Assembly: GCA_021777565.1 (NCBI GenBank)
Contig: JAJYDJ010000002.1
Span: 1 to 64,000 of the forward strand
DNA: 64,000 nt
DNA from: a bacterium
GTDB taxonomy: Bacteria > Patescibacteria > Microgenomatia > Levybacterales > UBA12049
Direction: 5' to 3'
Part shown: positions 16,455-25,792 of the stretch, piece after piece
How the letters are laid out: every line of letters begins with the position of its first letter
How positions within the stretch are numbered: the first letter of the stretch is position 1
Position numbers and translations under genes: made by a program
Notes under the pieces: generated by a model
What the model was told of the DNA's origin: nothing
Databases searched by the model: none
The model's input: only the letters and a program-made list of their open reading frames with translations

Positions 16455-16871
16455 ATGACAAAGAAAGTATTCCTCGCTGCCGATATGTTAGTCGCTTTTG
16501 TGGACCGTATGCACCCACAACATCTGCATGCCAAAACCCTCATGCATTATTTTGCCAGTGAACACTTTGCCTTGTTCACCACTCCAACAATCCTTGATCA
16601 TGCCTATACCCAAATCGCTCAGGATATCAGTGTGTCACTCGCCCGCGAGCTCCTGGATAGTTTTGCTAAGACTGAGGTTAATATGCTCTTTCCCGATGAC
16701 AAAGATTTGGCACATACCTATGAACTGGTCACCAACAGTCCAACTCTTGAGATAACGTTTACTGATGCGCTGCAAGCTACCTTGTGTGTAAGAAATCACA
16801 TCCCTTCTATCGCGACCTTCTCCTATATCCACCCGTACCTTGGCATGAGCGCATTCTATTTACCGGTATGA
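16455..16871 (+). CDS. PIN-domain-like protein
   Basis: The 138-residue protein has a PIN-like pattern: an N-terminal strand with Asp (VFLAADMLVAFVD, D10), helical middle, and TFTDALQATLCVRNH near the C-terminus, where DAL corresponds to the usual second acidic cluster. PIN domains are Mg-dependent RNases, often VapC-type toxins. Active-site completeness is uncertain because the acidic residues are spaced unusually. The stop overlaps the next ATG (ATGA at 16868-16871), so it is translationally coupled to the following secreted protein, unusual for a plain toxin-antitoxin pair. Confidence 0.65.
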   Translation: MTKKVFLAADMLVAFVDRMHPQHLHAKTLMHYFASEHFALFTTPTILDHAYTQIAQDISVSLARELLDSFAKTEVNMLFPDDKDLAHTYELVTNSPTLEITFTDALQATLCVRNHIPSIATFSYIHPYLGMSAFYLPV

Positions 16872-17905
16872 AGCACGTTATTGCACTAACTATACTATTA
16901 TATATAGGGGCTCTCACACCCTCACTTGCGCAGGCAGCAAATCCGGCAAGCACGAACTACGCGATACAAAGCTACAGCGTGGGTTCGGGTGGACTGGGAA
17001 CAGGAAGCTCTGCAAGCTATAAACTCAACGGGATACTGGGTCCTCTGTCCGGGAACACCTCCTCAACTTCTTATGCATCCAAGAATGGGCTTTCTTTTTT
17101 ACAAACCGTCAGTGTACCCCCAGCGCCAACCCTCACCAATCCAAATAACTATTACAATAAGTTATCACTAACGCTTGCGACAGGTGGCAACCCAACTGAC
17201 ACCATGTATGCCATTGCCATTTCTCCCGATAATTTTAGTACCACAAAATATGTCCAATCCGATGACACACTCGGCAGTTCTCCTGTCTGGCAGACCAATA
17301 CACTTTGGGGAGCCTCTGGATTTACCCTCATTGGGCTTACTCCTGGCACCACATACAGTGTGAAAGTGACAGCCAAGCAAGGAAATTTTTCACAAAGTCC
17401 TTTTGGGCCAGTGGCAACTGCTGCGACAGTTACGCCAAGTTTTACCTTTAGTCTCTCTACCAACGCGGTTGGGCTAGGACAACTTACTCCTGGGACCGTA
17501 ATTACCGCACCAACGACGGTGACGACAACCGTTAGCACAAATACCAATGCTGGTGCACAAGTGGTAATTTATGATAAAAACAATGGACTTCTCAGTAGCG
17601 GCACCAACTACACGATCAACTCAGTGAGTAATAACCTCGCAACAACAACCGAAGGATATGGCGTGCGAGGTAAGACTGTGACCCAGACCAGTGGTGGGCC
17701 TCTTGAAATACTCTCCCCGTTTAACGGCAGTGGGAATATCGTTGGGCAAGTGGCAACGACCAAACAAGTTCTTTTTGATTCTTCAGGGGCGGCAATAACC
17801 AATGGACAAGGAACCTTTGAGATTCAAGCGAAAGCAGGAAGCGGTGCCAAAGCGGCTACTGATTATTCTGATATTTTAACTGTGGTGGCCTCAGGTGTTT
17901 TTTAA
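16868..17905 (+). CDS. Secreted protein with fibronectin-III-like domain and C-terminal surface module
   Basis: The 345-residue protein has a signal peptide (MKHVIALTILLYIGALTPSLAQA), a Ser/Gly-rich repeat part, an FN3-like domain (about 80-185; ... GLTPGTTYSVKVTAKQG), and a C-terminal module beginning SFTFSLSTNAVGLGQLTPGT and ending AATDYSDILTVVASGVF. The C-terminal module is shared with the next gene. The shared end makes it a likely substrate of a common surface-anchoring or assembly route. Confidence 0.75.
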   Translation: MKHVIALTILLYIGALTPSLAQAANPASTNYAIQSYSVGSGGLGTGSSASYKLNGILGPLSGNTSSTSYASKNGLSFLQTVSVPPAPTLTNPNNYYNKLSLTLATGGNPTDTMYAIAISPDNFSTTKYVQSDDTLGSSPVWQTNTLWGASGFTLIGLTPGTTYSVKVTAKQGNFSQSPFGPVATAATVTPSFTFSLSTNAVGLGQLTPGTVITAPTTVTTTVSTNTNAGAQVVIYDKNNGLLSSGTNYTINSVSNNLATTTEGYGVRGKTVTQTSGGPLEILSPFNGSGNIVGQVATTKQVLFDSSGAAITNGQGTFEIQAKAGSGAKAATDYSDILTVVASGVF

Positions 17906-17978
17906 AAAATTTCAGTGTTATATTTCAGACAACAGAAACTCTTGACAAGTCAAATCAATCTATGTGTATACTAAGTAT

Positions 17979-19007
17979 ATGATCCGTTTTGGGAACAAAA
18001 AACAGTTTACTCGAGCTCTCATGGCCACACTTTTAATGGTTGGTCTCTATGAGCAAACCCTTCTGAGTAGTGCGCACGCAGCTGCGGCATCAGGATATAT
18101 TCGACTTGATCGTTTAGGTACCTCTGCTGTTGGTGGTGCACTCGTCTGTATGACACCACAAACAACGGCAACTGAAGGCAAAGTCGTCCTCACCTTCCCT
18201 GGAACTGGGTCAGCAGGGTCAGCAAGTTTTGGCGTAGCTGCGGCAGGATCATGGACGACAACGACAACTGGCATTCCATCAGGGACAAGCGCATGGAGTG
18301 TCTCTTCTCCTGTTGTTTCAACCAACACGGTGACTTTTACCAGTCCTGACCTTACTGTTGGGACAACCTATTGTTTCATCGTTACGGGGAATGCCCTCAC
18401 CAATCCATCCTCTGCTGCGTCGGGTAACACCTTAACTGGCAGTATTCAGACTCAAACATCAGGCGCATCAGCTATCGATACCGTGAATAACGCCTATGCC
18501 ATTATTTCAAACGATCAAATTTCTGTTACCGCAGCTGTTCCACAGTCCTTCACCTTTTCACTGGGATCAAATGCCGCAGCACTTGGGACGTTGACCCTCG
18601 GCAGTACTATTAGCTCATCAGGTATTGTTTTGACCGCAATCACAAACGCACAACAAGGATGGCAAGCATGGGTTAAGAGTACCAATGGCGCACTGAGTTC
18701 TGCAGGCACGGGTGGTTCTATCACATCTGCTCAAGCTGATCTTTCCAGTGCATCCAATGGCTATGGACTTGTCGTAAGTGCCACCGCTGGAAATGCCGTT
18801 GCTGATGCTTCAACGTATGCCCTCGGGGGCACAACAGTAGGTTCACTGGCCACTACCTACAAAAGGCTTGGATACTACTCTTCTGGTCCATCAGCTACTT
18901 CAGGGGATCAACTGACGCTTACGGTAAAAGCAAAAGCTGATTCTTCAATCAAGGCCGCAAGTGACTACAGTGACACACTCACCGTCACTGGTGCAGGTTC
19001 ATTCTAA
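17979..19007 (+). CDS. Secreted surface protein sharing the C-terminal module
   Basis: A signal peptide (to about residue 35) is followed by a beta-rich region starting YIRLDRLGTSAVGGALVCM with two cysteines. The C-terminal module (QSFTFSLGSNAAALGTLTLGS ... ASDYSDTLTVTGAGSF) parallels the preceding protein. TTGACA-19-TATACT with ATG 6 nt downstream fixes the start at 17979 and makes the transcript leaderless. Its stop overlaps the next start by one base. Confidence 0.75.
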   Translation: MIRFGNKKQFTRALMATLLMVGLYEQTLLSSAHAAAASGYIRLDRLGTSAVGGALVCMTPQTTATEGKVVLTFPGTGSAGSASFGVAAAGSWTTTTTGIPSGTSAWSVSSPVVSTNTVTFTSPDLTVGTTYCFIVTGNALTNPSSAASGNTLTGSIQTQTSGASAIDTVNNAYAIISNDQISVTAAVPQSFTFSLGSNAAALGTLTLGSTISSSGIVLTAITNAQQGWQAWVKSTNGALSSAGTGGSITSAQADLSSASNGYGLVVSATAGNAVADASTYALGGTTVGSLATTYKRLGYYSSGPSATSGDQLTLTVKAKADSSIKAASDYSDTLTVTGAGSF

Positions 19008-20074
19008 TGACACGACATACCGCTAAACTGTGCTGCCCAGCATATATCCGTTTCCTTTTTTGCGTGCTTATCGGGGCTGTCATCGTGAGCATGTTTGCTC
19101 ACCACACATATGCGGCAGAACCATTTAACATCACCTCCTCCCCAACTTCATTTGATCTGAGTGGGCAACCAGGAGGAACGATAACCCAGATGGTAAAAAT
19201 CAGAAACAATGCAAGTACTCCAGTGACCCTCCAATTTAGTATTAAAAAACTGATTGCAGGAGCCAAAGGAGATATTTCACTCACTGACTTTGGTCCTACA
19301 GATACGTATCAACATTGGTTAACTTTCCAAACAGCCAGTGCTACCGCTAGCCCCAACGACTGGGTAGAGATGCCATTTACCATTCATATTCCAACAGATG
19401 CCAGTCTTGGGTATTATTTCGCTCTTTATATTGCTCCACTTGATACTCCAGGCACTGCCCAAGAACCAGCCGCTCATCTGAATGGATCTGTTGCTATTCC
19501 AGTACTCTTAAGTGTACGAAGTGGCAAAGTGAGTATCTCTGGAGCCATCAACTCCTTTACTACCAGCCCCTTTTCTGAGTATTTGCCAGTCAATTTCGAT
19601 CTGACCTATCACAATACAAGTAATATTCATGTTCGCCCACGAGGAGACATCTTTATTAAAGATGCGACCGGGAAAGAAGTCGCTATTCTCCCGATTAACC
19701 CCAGTGCCAGCAGTGTAATTCCTGGCATGACAAAAGACTTTATGATTCCCTGGGATGACAGTTTTATTACCCAGGAGACTGTCATGCAAAATGACATGAT
19801 TGTGTATGACAGCTCCCATCATCCCCGAACCCATTTGGTTTTCCATTTCGACAGACTTCTGCACATGCGCATCGGGAGATATACTGCCACGGCTCTGGTA
19901 GTGGTACCTGGAGACACACAAGATTATTCTTACGAAAGTAGCACCAGCTTTTGGATTATCCCATGGGAGATACTTACTGGGGCACTTCTTTTGGCAACAT
20001 TTACACTTGCTGGGATATTCTTTACTATAAAAGGAGCTGTCCAGACGACCCATCGCCTGATACAACACCGCTAA
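19007..20074 (+). CDS. Membrane-anchored Ig-like protein resembling the DUF916/WxL partner family
   Basis: The 355-residue protein has a signal peptide (to about residue 35) and two beta-sandwich regions. The first (FNITSSPTSFDLSGQPGGTITQMVKIRNNASTPVTLQF) has the look of the extracellular domain of DUF916-type proteins encoded with WxL proteins in Firmicutes. A membrane helix near 318-342 and a short basic tail follow. The operon position next to two secreted proteins with a shared C-terminus supports a partner role, but this is an analogy, not a match. Confidence 0.7.
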   Translation: MTRHTAKLCCPAYIRFLFCVLIGAVIVSMFAHHTYAAEPFNITSSPTSFDLSGQPGGTITQMVKIRNNASTPVTLQFSIKKLIAGAKGDISLTDFGPTDTYQHWLTFQTASATASPNDWVEMPFTIHIPTDASLGYYFALYIAPLDTPGTAQEPAAHLNGSVAIPVLLSVRSGKVSISGAINSFTTSPFSEYLPVNFDLTYHNTSNIHVRPRGDIFIKDATGKEVAILPINPSASSVIPGMTKDFMIPWDDSFITQETVMQNDMIVYDSSHHPRTHLVFHFDRLLHMRIGRYTATALVVVPGDTQDYSYESSTSFWIIPWEILTGALLLATFTLAGIFFTIKGAVQTTHRLIQHR

Positions 20075-20081
20075 TATCAGT

Positions 20082-20963
20082 ATGAAACGATATCTGCTCC
20101 TCGCGTCATTTGTGTGTTTAGCTTTACTTATCACGCCTCGTGCCTTTGCACAAGCAGGTATTACTGTTGCTCCCGCGTTCGTCTCCTTAGATTTGTCCAA
20201 CAATAAACCATCAAGCACGGTCTCCTACACGAATGGCTACACATACCCTGTTCGTGTCAACATATCAGTAGATCAATCCTATGATCTGGCAAATCCAGAA
20301 CCGATTGCTCCATCCAAGTGGATATCATACAATCCTACCTCCTTTGTCCTTCGCCCAGGGGAAACACAAAAAGTACTTCTTACTTTTGCACCAAATAAGC
20401 TAAGTCCGGGGGGGCATTTTGCAAACTTGCTTGCACAAATTCAGTACAGTGGCGCACCAACCGGACAAATACAACTTCAGGCAATCATAGCCACTAGTAT
20501 TGCTCTTCGCACTCACACTGGCAACGAGCATGATCAAGCTTCAATAGTTTCTCTATCACCTATTTCAGCCTTTTGGAAGTTTCCTGCAGAATTCCAACTT
20601 GTTATGAAAAACAATGGGAATACCTTGGTCATCCCCTATGGCAAACTAGACCTTTCAACCAGAGACACTACTTTGATTGCCCGTGGGATACTTAACACTG
20701 GATCACTCGTACTCTTCCCGGGAGCGACTCGTTCCTTTACCATTCCCTCACAAAATGTTACATCAACCATCTGGCCTGGGGTGTATCACGCAACACTTAC
20801 CGTGCATTATAGTGATAGCAATCAGGTCCTCACCAGACAGATAACCTTTTTCTCTTTTGGGACGTTTCCTATTAGAAGAGTGCTAGCGGTACTTGGTGGG
20901 ATTGGTGTCCTTTGTGTAGCTTTTTTTGCATATTTTAGAGTTCGCGAAAAGCAATCACATTAA
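20082..20963 (+). CDS. Second membrane-anchored Ig-like partner protein
   Basis: The 293-residue protein starts with a signal peptide ending AFAQAG. A papD-like/Ig domain follows (ITVAPAFVSLDLSNNKPSSTVSYTNGYTYPVRVNISV ... FVLRPGETQKVLLTFAPN), then a second beta domain, a membrane helix near 265-285 and a short tail (FRVREKQSH). It is a shorter relative of the upstream protein in layout and lies 7 nt behind it, so the two are probably made together and may form a complex. Confidence 0.7.
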   Translation: MKRYLLLASFVCLALLITPRAFAQAGITVAPAFVSLDLSNNKPSSTVSYTNGYTYPVRVNISVDQSYDLANPEPIAPSKWISYNPTSFVLRPGETQKVLLTFAPNKLSPGGHFANLLAQIQYSGAPTGQIQLQAIIATSIALRTHTGNEHDQASIVSLSPISAFWKFPAEFQLVMKNNGNTLVIPYGKLDLSTRDTTLIARGILNTGSLVLFPGATRSFTIPSQNVTSTIWPGVYHATLTVHYSDSNQVLTRQITFFSFGTFPIRRVLAVLGGIGVLCVAFFAYFRVREKQSH

Positions 20964-20967
20964 TTGT

Positions 20968-21531
20968 TCATTTTATTACGATCGAGTCTTTAATTCGATT
21001 AAAAATAATGTCCATTTTTTCACTATTTTCCCCTGAGATAACGATACTATAAACATTTTCGTCCTGGAGAACAAACCATGATCTTTCACCATCTGGTGGA
21101 TTCTTTGAGAACGTGTATGCAGTGCTCCCCATTGCTCGAGTGGCATAGCTGGGATTTATTTTTCGCATATCGACAGCTGGATCACCGGTGATATCTGACA
21201 GTCCAGGCCTTTTGGTAACACTTATCTGTCCATCAATATGAAAGATGTTATCGAAGAAATGTACGTTCTCAAGAAGCAGCCCTGACGGAGATGCACTGAC
21301 AGAGAGAGATGCCCATGCAGGATACACAAAGGTCACATACTTCCCATGGTAAGTATCATAGATATTCGTATCAACTGGCGTTAATTGTGGTTCCCGCCCC
21401 AAAATTTGTTTATAAACATCCATTTTCTCTTGAGACGTGAGGCGGGCTTTGGGAGAATTCTCATATCGAGTGACGAGGATCACACCAACTGCCAAACAAA
21501 TCCCACCAATACCAACGATCCACCAGCGCAT
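20968..21531 (-). CDS. Single-pass membrane protein, unknown (187 aa)
   Basis: An N-terminal helix (WWIVGIGGICLAVGVILV) anchors a domain of about 160 residues with mixed alpha/beta character (YVTFVYPAWASLSVSASPSGLLLENVHFFD ... SIVISGENSEKMDIIFNRIKDSIVI). The layout recalls small lipoprotein-like photosystem/PsbP-type folds, but I do not claim a family. TATGAT 8 nt before the ATG makes it nearly leaderless; it is divergent from the gene at 21582. Confidence 0.65.
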   Translation of the reverse strand: MRWWIVGIGGICLAVGVILVTRYENSPKARLTSQEKMDVYKQILGREPQLTPVDTNIYDTYHGKYVTFVYPAWASLSVSASPSGLLLENVHFFDNIFHIDGQISVTKRPGLSDITGDPAVDMRKINPSYATRAMGSTAYTFSKNPPDGERSWFVLQDENVYSIVISGENSEKMDIIFNRIKDSIVIK

Positions 21532-21581
21532 ACGTTTTTATCATACGCAATACGCACTATATTTGCTATGCTAGAGATAGC

Positions 21582-23630
21582 ATGAAGAAAATCATTCTCT
21601 GCCTCATAACCCTTGCTATTTCACTCTTTATTGCGGGGCAACAACTCCTTTTTGCAGACCAGACTATTACGGTCACTGGCACTGTCCCTCCACAAACAAA
21701 AGATTTTACCTTTTCACTGACCCCAGCGACTACCACATCTACCGTAGCTCAAAACACGACACTGGCATATACCCTAAGCTATGGATCACTTGCATCCTCT
21801 GGACAAACGACAACAGTTACACTGACAGCGACCTACACGACACAGGCAAGTGCAGGAGTAGATTTGCTTGAGTATGTGCCGGGGAGTGCAACCACTGGAT
21901 ATAACGGGGCAACACCTGTCATTAATTTGTTAAATCACACAATTACGTGGCAAGTTTCACTTCCCGCTGGCAAAACACAATCGGTCAGCTTTAGTGTCAG
22001 AACAAACAGTAACTATACTGGCTCAACTGCGCAGGCATTAACTATTCATGCAACCGCTGCAAACCAGTTCTTTACCTTTGGTGATTTGACTGATACCAAG
22101 TCCTATGTGTACACCCGTCAATATACGCTTACTGCTGCGAGAACTGCGCCAACGACAACACCTACTCCCCAACCCCAGCAATCACAACCATCCGTAACAC
22201 CATCACCTATTCCTCCAACTGGGACAAAAGCCACCTCCCCAACCCCCGTCATATCAGTAACACCACTACCAATTCAGACATCCTTGCCGCTGGCATTTAC
22301 TTCCTTTGACATTGCCGGGGTAACAAGTAACACCATAACTATCGAAGCAAAGACCAATTATCCTACCATTGCAACCCTTGCCTATGGGACAAGCTCACGT
22401 GTACTTACTGCGTCAGTTAGCGATAGTGCAGTATCTACCACACACACTCTCACTCTCTCAGGACTCACGGCGCACACACCGTATTACTTTAAAGTCCAGG
22501 CAGGAGGTAAGTCCTCCGATTTATTAAGCGCCATGACTGCTGAAACGAGTGTCCCCCAACAGGTTGCGCCACTGACTGTTACATTTGCGAGCGAGAACTT
22601 AACGCTTTCAAGCGTACAATCGACAACAGGACAAATCTCTTCGTCAACCAACCCTTCTGTTCCACAAGCCTCTCCCACTCCTCCAGTCGTCGTACTCCCT
22701 GTGCAACATCCATTTCAGGTAAGTTTTGAGGTCACACAAAAAACACCTATCGTCTCTATTATTGGCATTCTAAAGAATAAACACGTGCTTGGGATTAATA
22801 CATTTGCATATGATGCCGGTGACGAGACACAGGTCCCCGTTATTGAGAAAGCGCCAGGTGTCTATTCGCTGAATCTCACTACACCACCTGCTCCTGGGTT
22901 GTATGAACTACAAGTACAAATTTTAGATACTGCAGGGAATGTCACTCGCACCCCTGTAGGAACAGTAAATGTTACCCATCCTTTGCTTGTTGAAGACGAA
23001 GCAACGAATAACCCAGTCAATGCACGCGTGCTCTTTTATCGAAGAGATTATCTCAGAAATGCATACATCAGACTCGCTACCACATTTGAAGATGCGATGA
23101 ACCCGGCGTTTACCGATGCACATGGAGAGATAGTAAGTGTCCTTCCACCTGGTGACTATCGAGCTGATGTTTCCAGCCTTGGCTATGATCAAAAAACGGT
23201 TTATTTTACTATTGGCGGAGAGCAAAGCACCCAATATCCAACCATAAAACTACATAAAAATATTCTGGGACTGAGTAATTATCTTTCCTACCTCAAAAAT
23301 GGCCTTACCGATACGATGGAAGCTTTTACTGTTTTCAAAACACTCATAGCCTCCTCACGAAGACTTCTAGATGATATAACGATTATTTTAATAATACTTC
23401 TCCTCATAACTATCGTGACTACTTGTATTAAAAGATGTATACCACAGAAGAAACTTCCACATTTTGCCCATCTTACAATGATGATACTTTCTATGATTTT
23501 TGATTTCATACTGCTTACACTAGGAGTGCTCCTTCTAATCTATATCACTTCTATGGGTTTTATAGTAGTGCTAGTACCTTCAGTTCTCTTTCTTGTAATA
23601 CTTATTGTCTGGGTGCTACGGGAGTATTAA
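21582..23630 (+). CDS. Large secreted/membrane protein with repeat-type and carboxypeptidase-regulatory-like domains
   Basis: The 682-residue protein has a signal peptide, a DUF11-like beta domain (TATYTTQASAGVDLLEYVPGS), a Thr/Pro linker (about 190-225), an FN3-like domain (AHTPYYFKVQAGGKSSD), a further linker, and a domain near 480-555 resembling carboxypeptidase-regulatory repeats (HGEIVSVLPPGDYRADVSSLGYDQKTVYFTI). Several membrane helices close the chain (about 590-680). It is probably a surface adhesin or scaffold. Its last 29 nt overlap the convergent PIN-TRAM gene. Confidence 0.7.
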   Translation: MKKIILCLITLAISLFIAGQQLLFADQTITVTGTVPPQTKDFTFSLTPATTTSTVAQNTTLAYTLSYGSLASSGQTTTVTLTATYTTQASAGVDLLEYVPGSATTGYNGATPVINLLNHTITWQVSLPAGKTQSVSFSVRTNSNYTGSTAQALTIHATAANQFFTFGDLTDTKSYVYTRQYTLTAARTAPTTTPTPQPQQSQPSVTPSPIPPTGTKATSPTPVISVTPLPIQTSLPLAFTSFDIAGVTSNTITIEAKTNYPTIATLAYGTSSRVLTASVSDSAVSTTHTLTLSGLTAHTPYYFKVQAGGKSSDLLSAMTAETSVPQQVAPLTVTFASENLTLSSVQSTTGQISSSTNPSVPQASPTPPVVVLPVQHPFQVSFEVTQKTPIVSIIGILKNKHVLGINTFAYDAGDETQVPVIEKAPGVYSLNLTTPPAPGLYELQVQILDTAGNVTRTPVGTVNVTHPLLVEDEATNNPVNARVLFYRRDYLRNAYIRLATTFEDAMNPAFTDAHGEIVSVLPPGDYRADVSSLGYDQKTVYFTIGGEQSTQYPTIKLHKNILGLSNYLSYLKNGLTDTMEAFTVFKTLIASSRRLLDDITIILIILLLITIVTTCIKRCIPQKKLPHFAHLTMMILSMIFDFILLTLGVLLLIYITSMGFIVVLVPSVLFLVILIVWVLREY

Positions 23631-24426
23631 GAGGGACCTTACGAATCTTGGCAAAGAGGATTTTCCCTGTTACTGTCTGTATGACTCTGGCAATAGTCAC
23701 CGGCAGTATCTGGTCTACTTTTTCTGCGGCCTGCTCTACGACGATCATTGTCCCATCATCCAGATATCCTACTCCTTGGTGTTTCTCTTTCCCGGTATGA
23801 ATGATCTTGATCGTGAGATTTTCACCAGGAACGACATGAACCTTAAATGCATCGGCAAGCGCATGAACATTCACCACTTTAATACCCATAACCTGTGCTT
23901 TCTTCTCCAGATTGGCATCCCCTGTCACGATACGTGCACGATATTTCTTTGCCAGAGCCAACAGCTGTTCATCAACCTCTTTGGCTGTGATCGTTTTATC
24001 ATCCACATAAATAATCTGGGCACTGCGTTTTTTTCTTACCTCTGAGAGCATGGCGAGAGCCGCCTTGGCTCGTGGTTTTTTCAATTCATCTTTGCCATCG
24101 GCAATATGTTTGAGCTCATGCAGTACTCCTTCACACAAGGTCACCACACTCGGACCAAACCCTAAGATCATCGCATCAAGAATGCGTTTATCGATAATGG
24201 CGGATGTATCAAGAAAGAGGCTGCCAATCGCGTCTTTTTTGAGCGTGGTCGTTTTGGGTTTGGTTGGCTTTTTAGGAAGCTTCGCTATGACCAGTTTTGC
24301 CACCTCATCAGCAAAGGCGGACATAGAAAATCTCTGTTGGGGTGAATTGGGGGCCACGGTCTTTACCAGCTCAGCGACTGGTTGCATGGCAATGGCTGTT
24401 GGTTGGGTTGGTTGTTTATCTTTCAT
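23602..24426 (-). CDS. PIN-TRAM domain protein
   Basis: The 274-residue protein has a basic N-terminal stretch, a PIN nuclease domain (about 68-190) starting LFLDTSAIIDKRI, with TGDANLEKKA holding the late acidic residues, and a TRAM RNA-binding domain (about 205-260; VPGENLTIKIIHTGKEKHQGVGYLDDGTMIVVE). YacL of Bacillus has the same PIN-TRAM core but with membrane helices, absent here, and is also encoded near radA. The ATG overlaps the radA stop by 4 nt, so the pair is co-translated. Confidence 0.85.
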   Translation of the reverse strand: MKDKQPTQPTAIAMQPVAELVKTVAPNSPQQRFSMSAFADEVAKLVIAKLPKKPTKPKTTTLKKDAIGSLFLDTSAIIDKRILDAMILGFGPSVVTLCEGVLHELKHIADGKDELKKPRAKAALAMLSEVRKKRSAQIIYVDDKTITAKEVDEQLLALAKKYRARIVTGDANLEKKAQVMGIKVVNVHALADAFKVHVVPGENLTIKIIHTGKEKHQGVGYLDDGTMIVVEQAAEKVDQILPVTIARVIQTVTGKILFAKIRKVPLNTPVAPRQ

Positions 24427-25745
24427 ACGGTTTCAAGCTGACTCAGCGCACTACTGACACTTCGCGCGGTTTCTGGCGTAACAATCTTACTAAACCCTAA
24501 CTTTTTTGCTTCTTTTATTCTCTTCTCAAGCATACCGACACTCCTCACCTCTCCCAAGAGGCCAATTTCTCCTATGGCAATCATACTACTTGAAGGGACA
24601 TTTTTCAGGCTGCCAACCAGTGCTAAGCATACAGCCAAATCCATCGCAGGCTCCTGAACTTTCAGCCCTCCTGCAATATTAACAAAGACATCTTGCTGAG
24701 AAAAGTTCACATTACAATGTTTTTGTAGTACTGCGAGCAAAAGCTCCAACCGTTTCTGGTCAAATCCTGCACAGACGCGCCGTGGCATAGGAAGATACGA
24801 CCGGACGGTTAAGGCTTGTACCTCAACAAGAAATGGCCGTGTCCCTTCCATGATCATTGAGAGTATCGATCCCGGAACCTCCTTTTCTCGTTTGGTCATA
24901 AAAAGAAGCTCGGGATGAGACACTTCCTGCATCCCACTCTCCTGCATGAGAAATACTCCTACTTCATCAACTGGTCCAAATCTATTTTTAAATGACCGAA
25001 TGATACGTGTTGAGGTAAATTTTTCACCTTCAAGAAATAGTACTGCATCAACCATGTGAGAAAGCACCATTGGTCCGGCGACCATACCTTCTTTGGTCAC
25101 GTGCCCTACCAGAATAATTGCGATATGACTTCTTTTAGCCACTTCAAGAAATTTTTGCGTGGCATACCTGACCTGACCGACACTGCCTGCCAGTCCTTCA
25201 AGTGAGGCTGATTCCATAGTCTGGATACTATCAATAATGACAAGAGAAGGTTTTTCTGAAAGCATGAGATCAACAATTTGATCAGTATCCGAATGAGATA
25301 CGAGTTGGATTTGTGGCGTAGTGCCAGGGGCTAGACGTTTGGCACGAAGACTTACCTGCTCTGCTGATTCTTCAGCAGTAACATAGAGTACACGCTCGCT
25401 TTTGGCAATATTCATGGCTGCTTGCAACAGGAGGGTAGATTTCCCAATCCCAGGATCACCAGAAAGGAGAATCAATTCGTCCTGCACAATGCCACCACCG
25501 AGAACTGTGTCCAGCTCGTTAAATCCTGTGGAGAGTCTATCAATCTTTCGGGTTACCACATCAGAAATTGTTTGAATAACAGGACGCTCTTTCCCGGATG
25601 CTGTCTCTTTGGTGCTGAGGGCACTCTCTTTGAATTCCTTAAGCGTATTCCAATTCCCACATTCAGGGCATTTTCCTAAATATTTGAGGCTTTCATACCC
25701 ACATTCTTGGCAGACAAATACCGTACTCGTTTTCTTCTTGGGCAT
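24423..25745 (-). CDS. radA: DNA repair protein RadA
   Basis: The 440-residue protein has an N-terminal four-Cys zinc finger (CQECGYESLKYLGKCPECG), a RecA-like core with Walker A GDPGIGKST (about 93-102), the RadA-specific KNRFG motif (about 250) and a Lon-protease-like C-terminal domain. RadA is a branch-migration helicase acting in recombination. TACAAT lies 5 nt before the ATG, giving a leaderless start. It is 47 nt downstream of rpsA on the same strand. Confidence 0.95.
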   Translation of the reverse strand: MPKKKTSTVFVCQECGYESLKYLGKCPECGNWNTLKEFKESALSTKETASGKERPVIQTISDVVTRKIDRLSTGFNELDTVLGGGIVQDELILLSGDPGIGKSTLLLQAAMNIAKSERVLYVTAEESAEQVSLRAKRLAPGTTPQIQLVSHSDTDQIVDLMLSEKPSLVIIDSIQTMESASLEGLAGSVGQVRYATQKFLEVAKRSHIAIILVGHVTKEGMVAGPMVLSHMVDAVLFLEGEKFTSTRIIRSFKNRFGPVDEVGVFLMQESGMQEVSHPELLFMTKREKEVPGSILSMIMEGTRPFLVEVQALTVRSYLPMPRRVCAGFDQKRLELLLAVLQKHCNVNFSQQDVFVNIAGGLKVQEPAMDLAVCLALVGSLKNVPSSSMIAIGEIGLLGEVRSVGMLEKRIKEAKKLGFSKIVTPETARSVSSALSQLETV

Positions 25746-25792
25746 ACCCTATTGTATCACGATGATTTCGAGGCTAAAGAGGTCAAAAGGAG

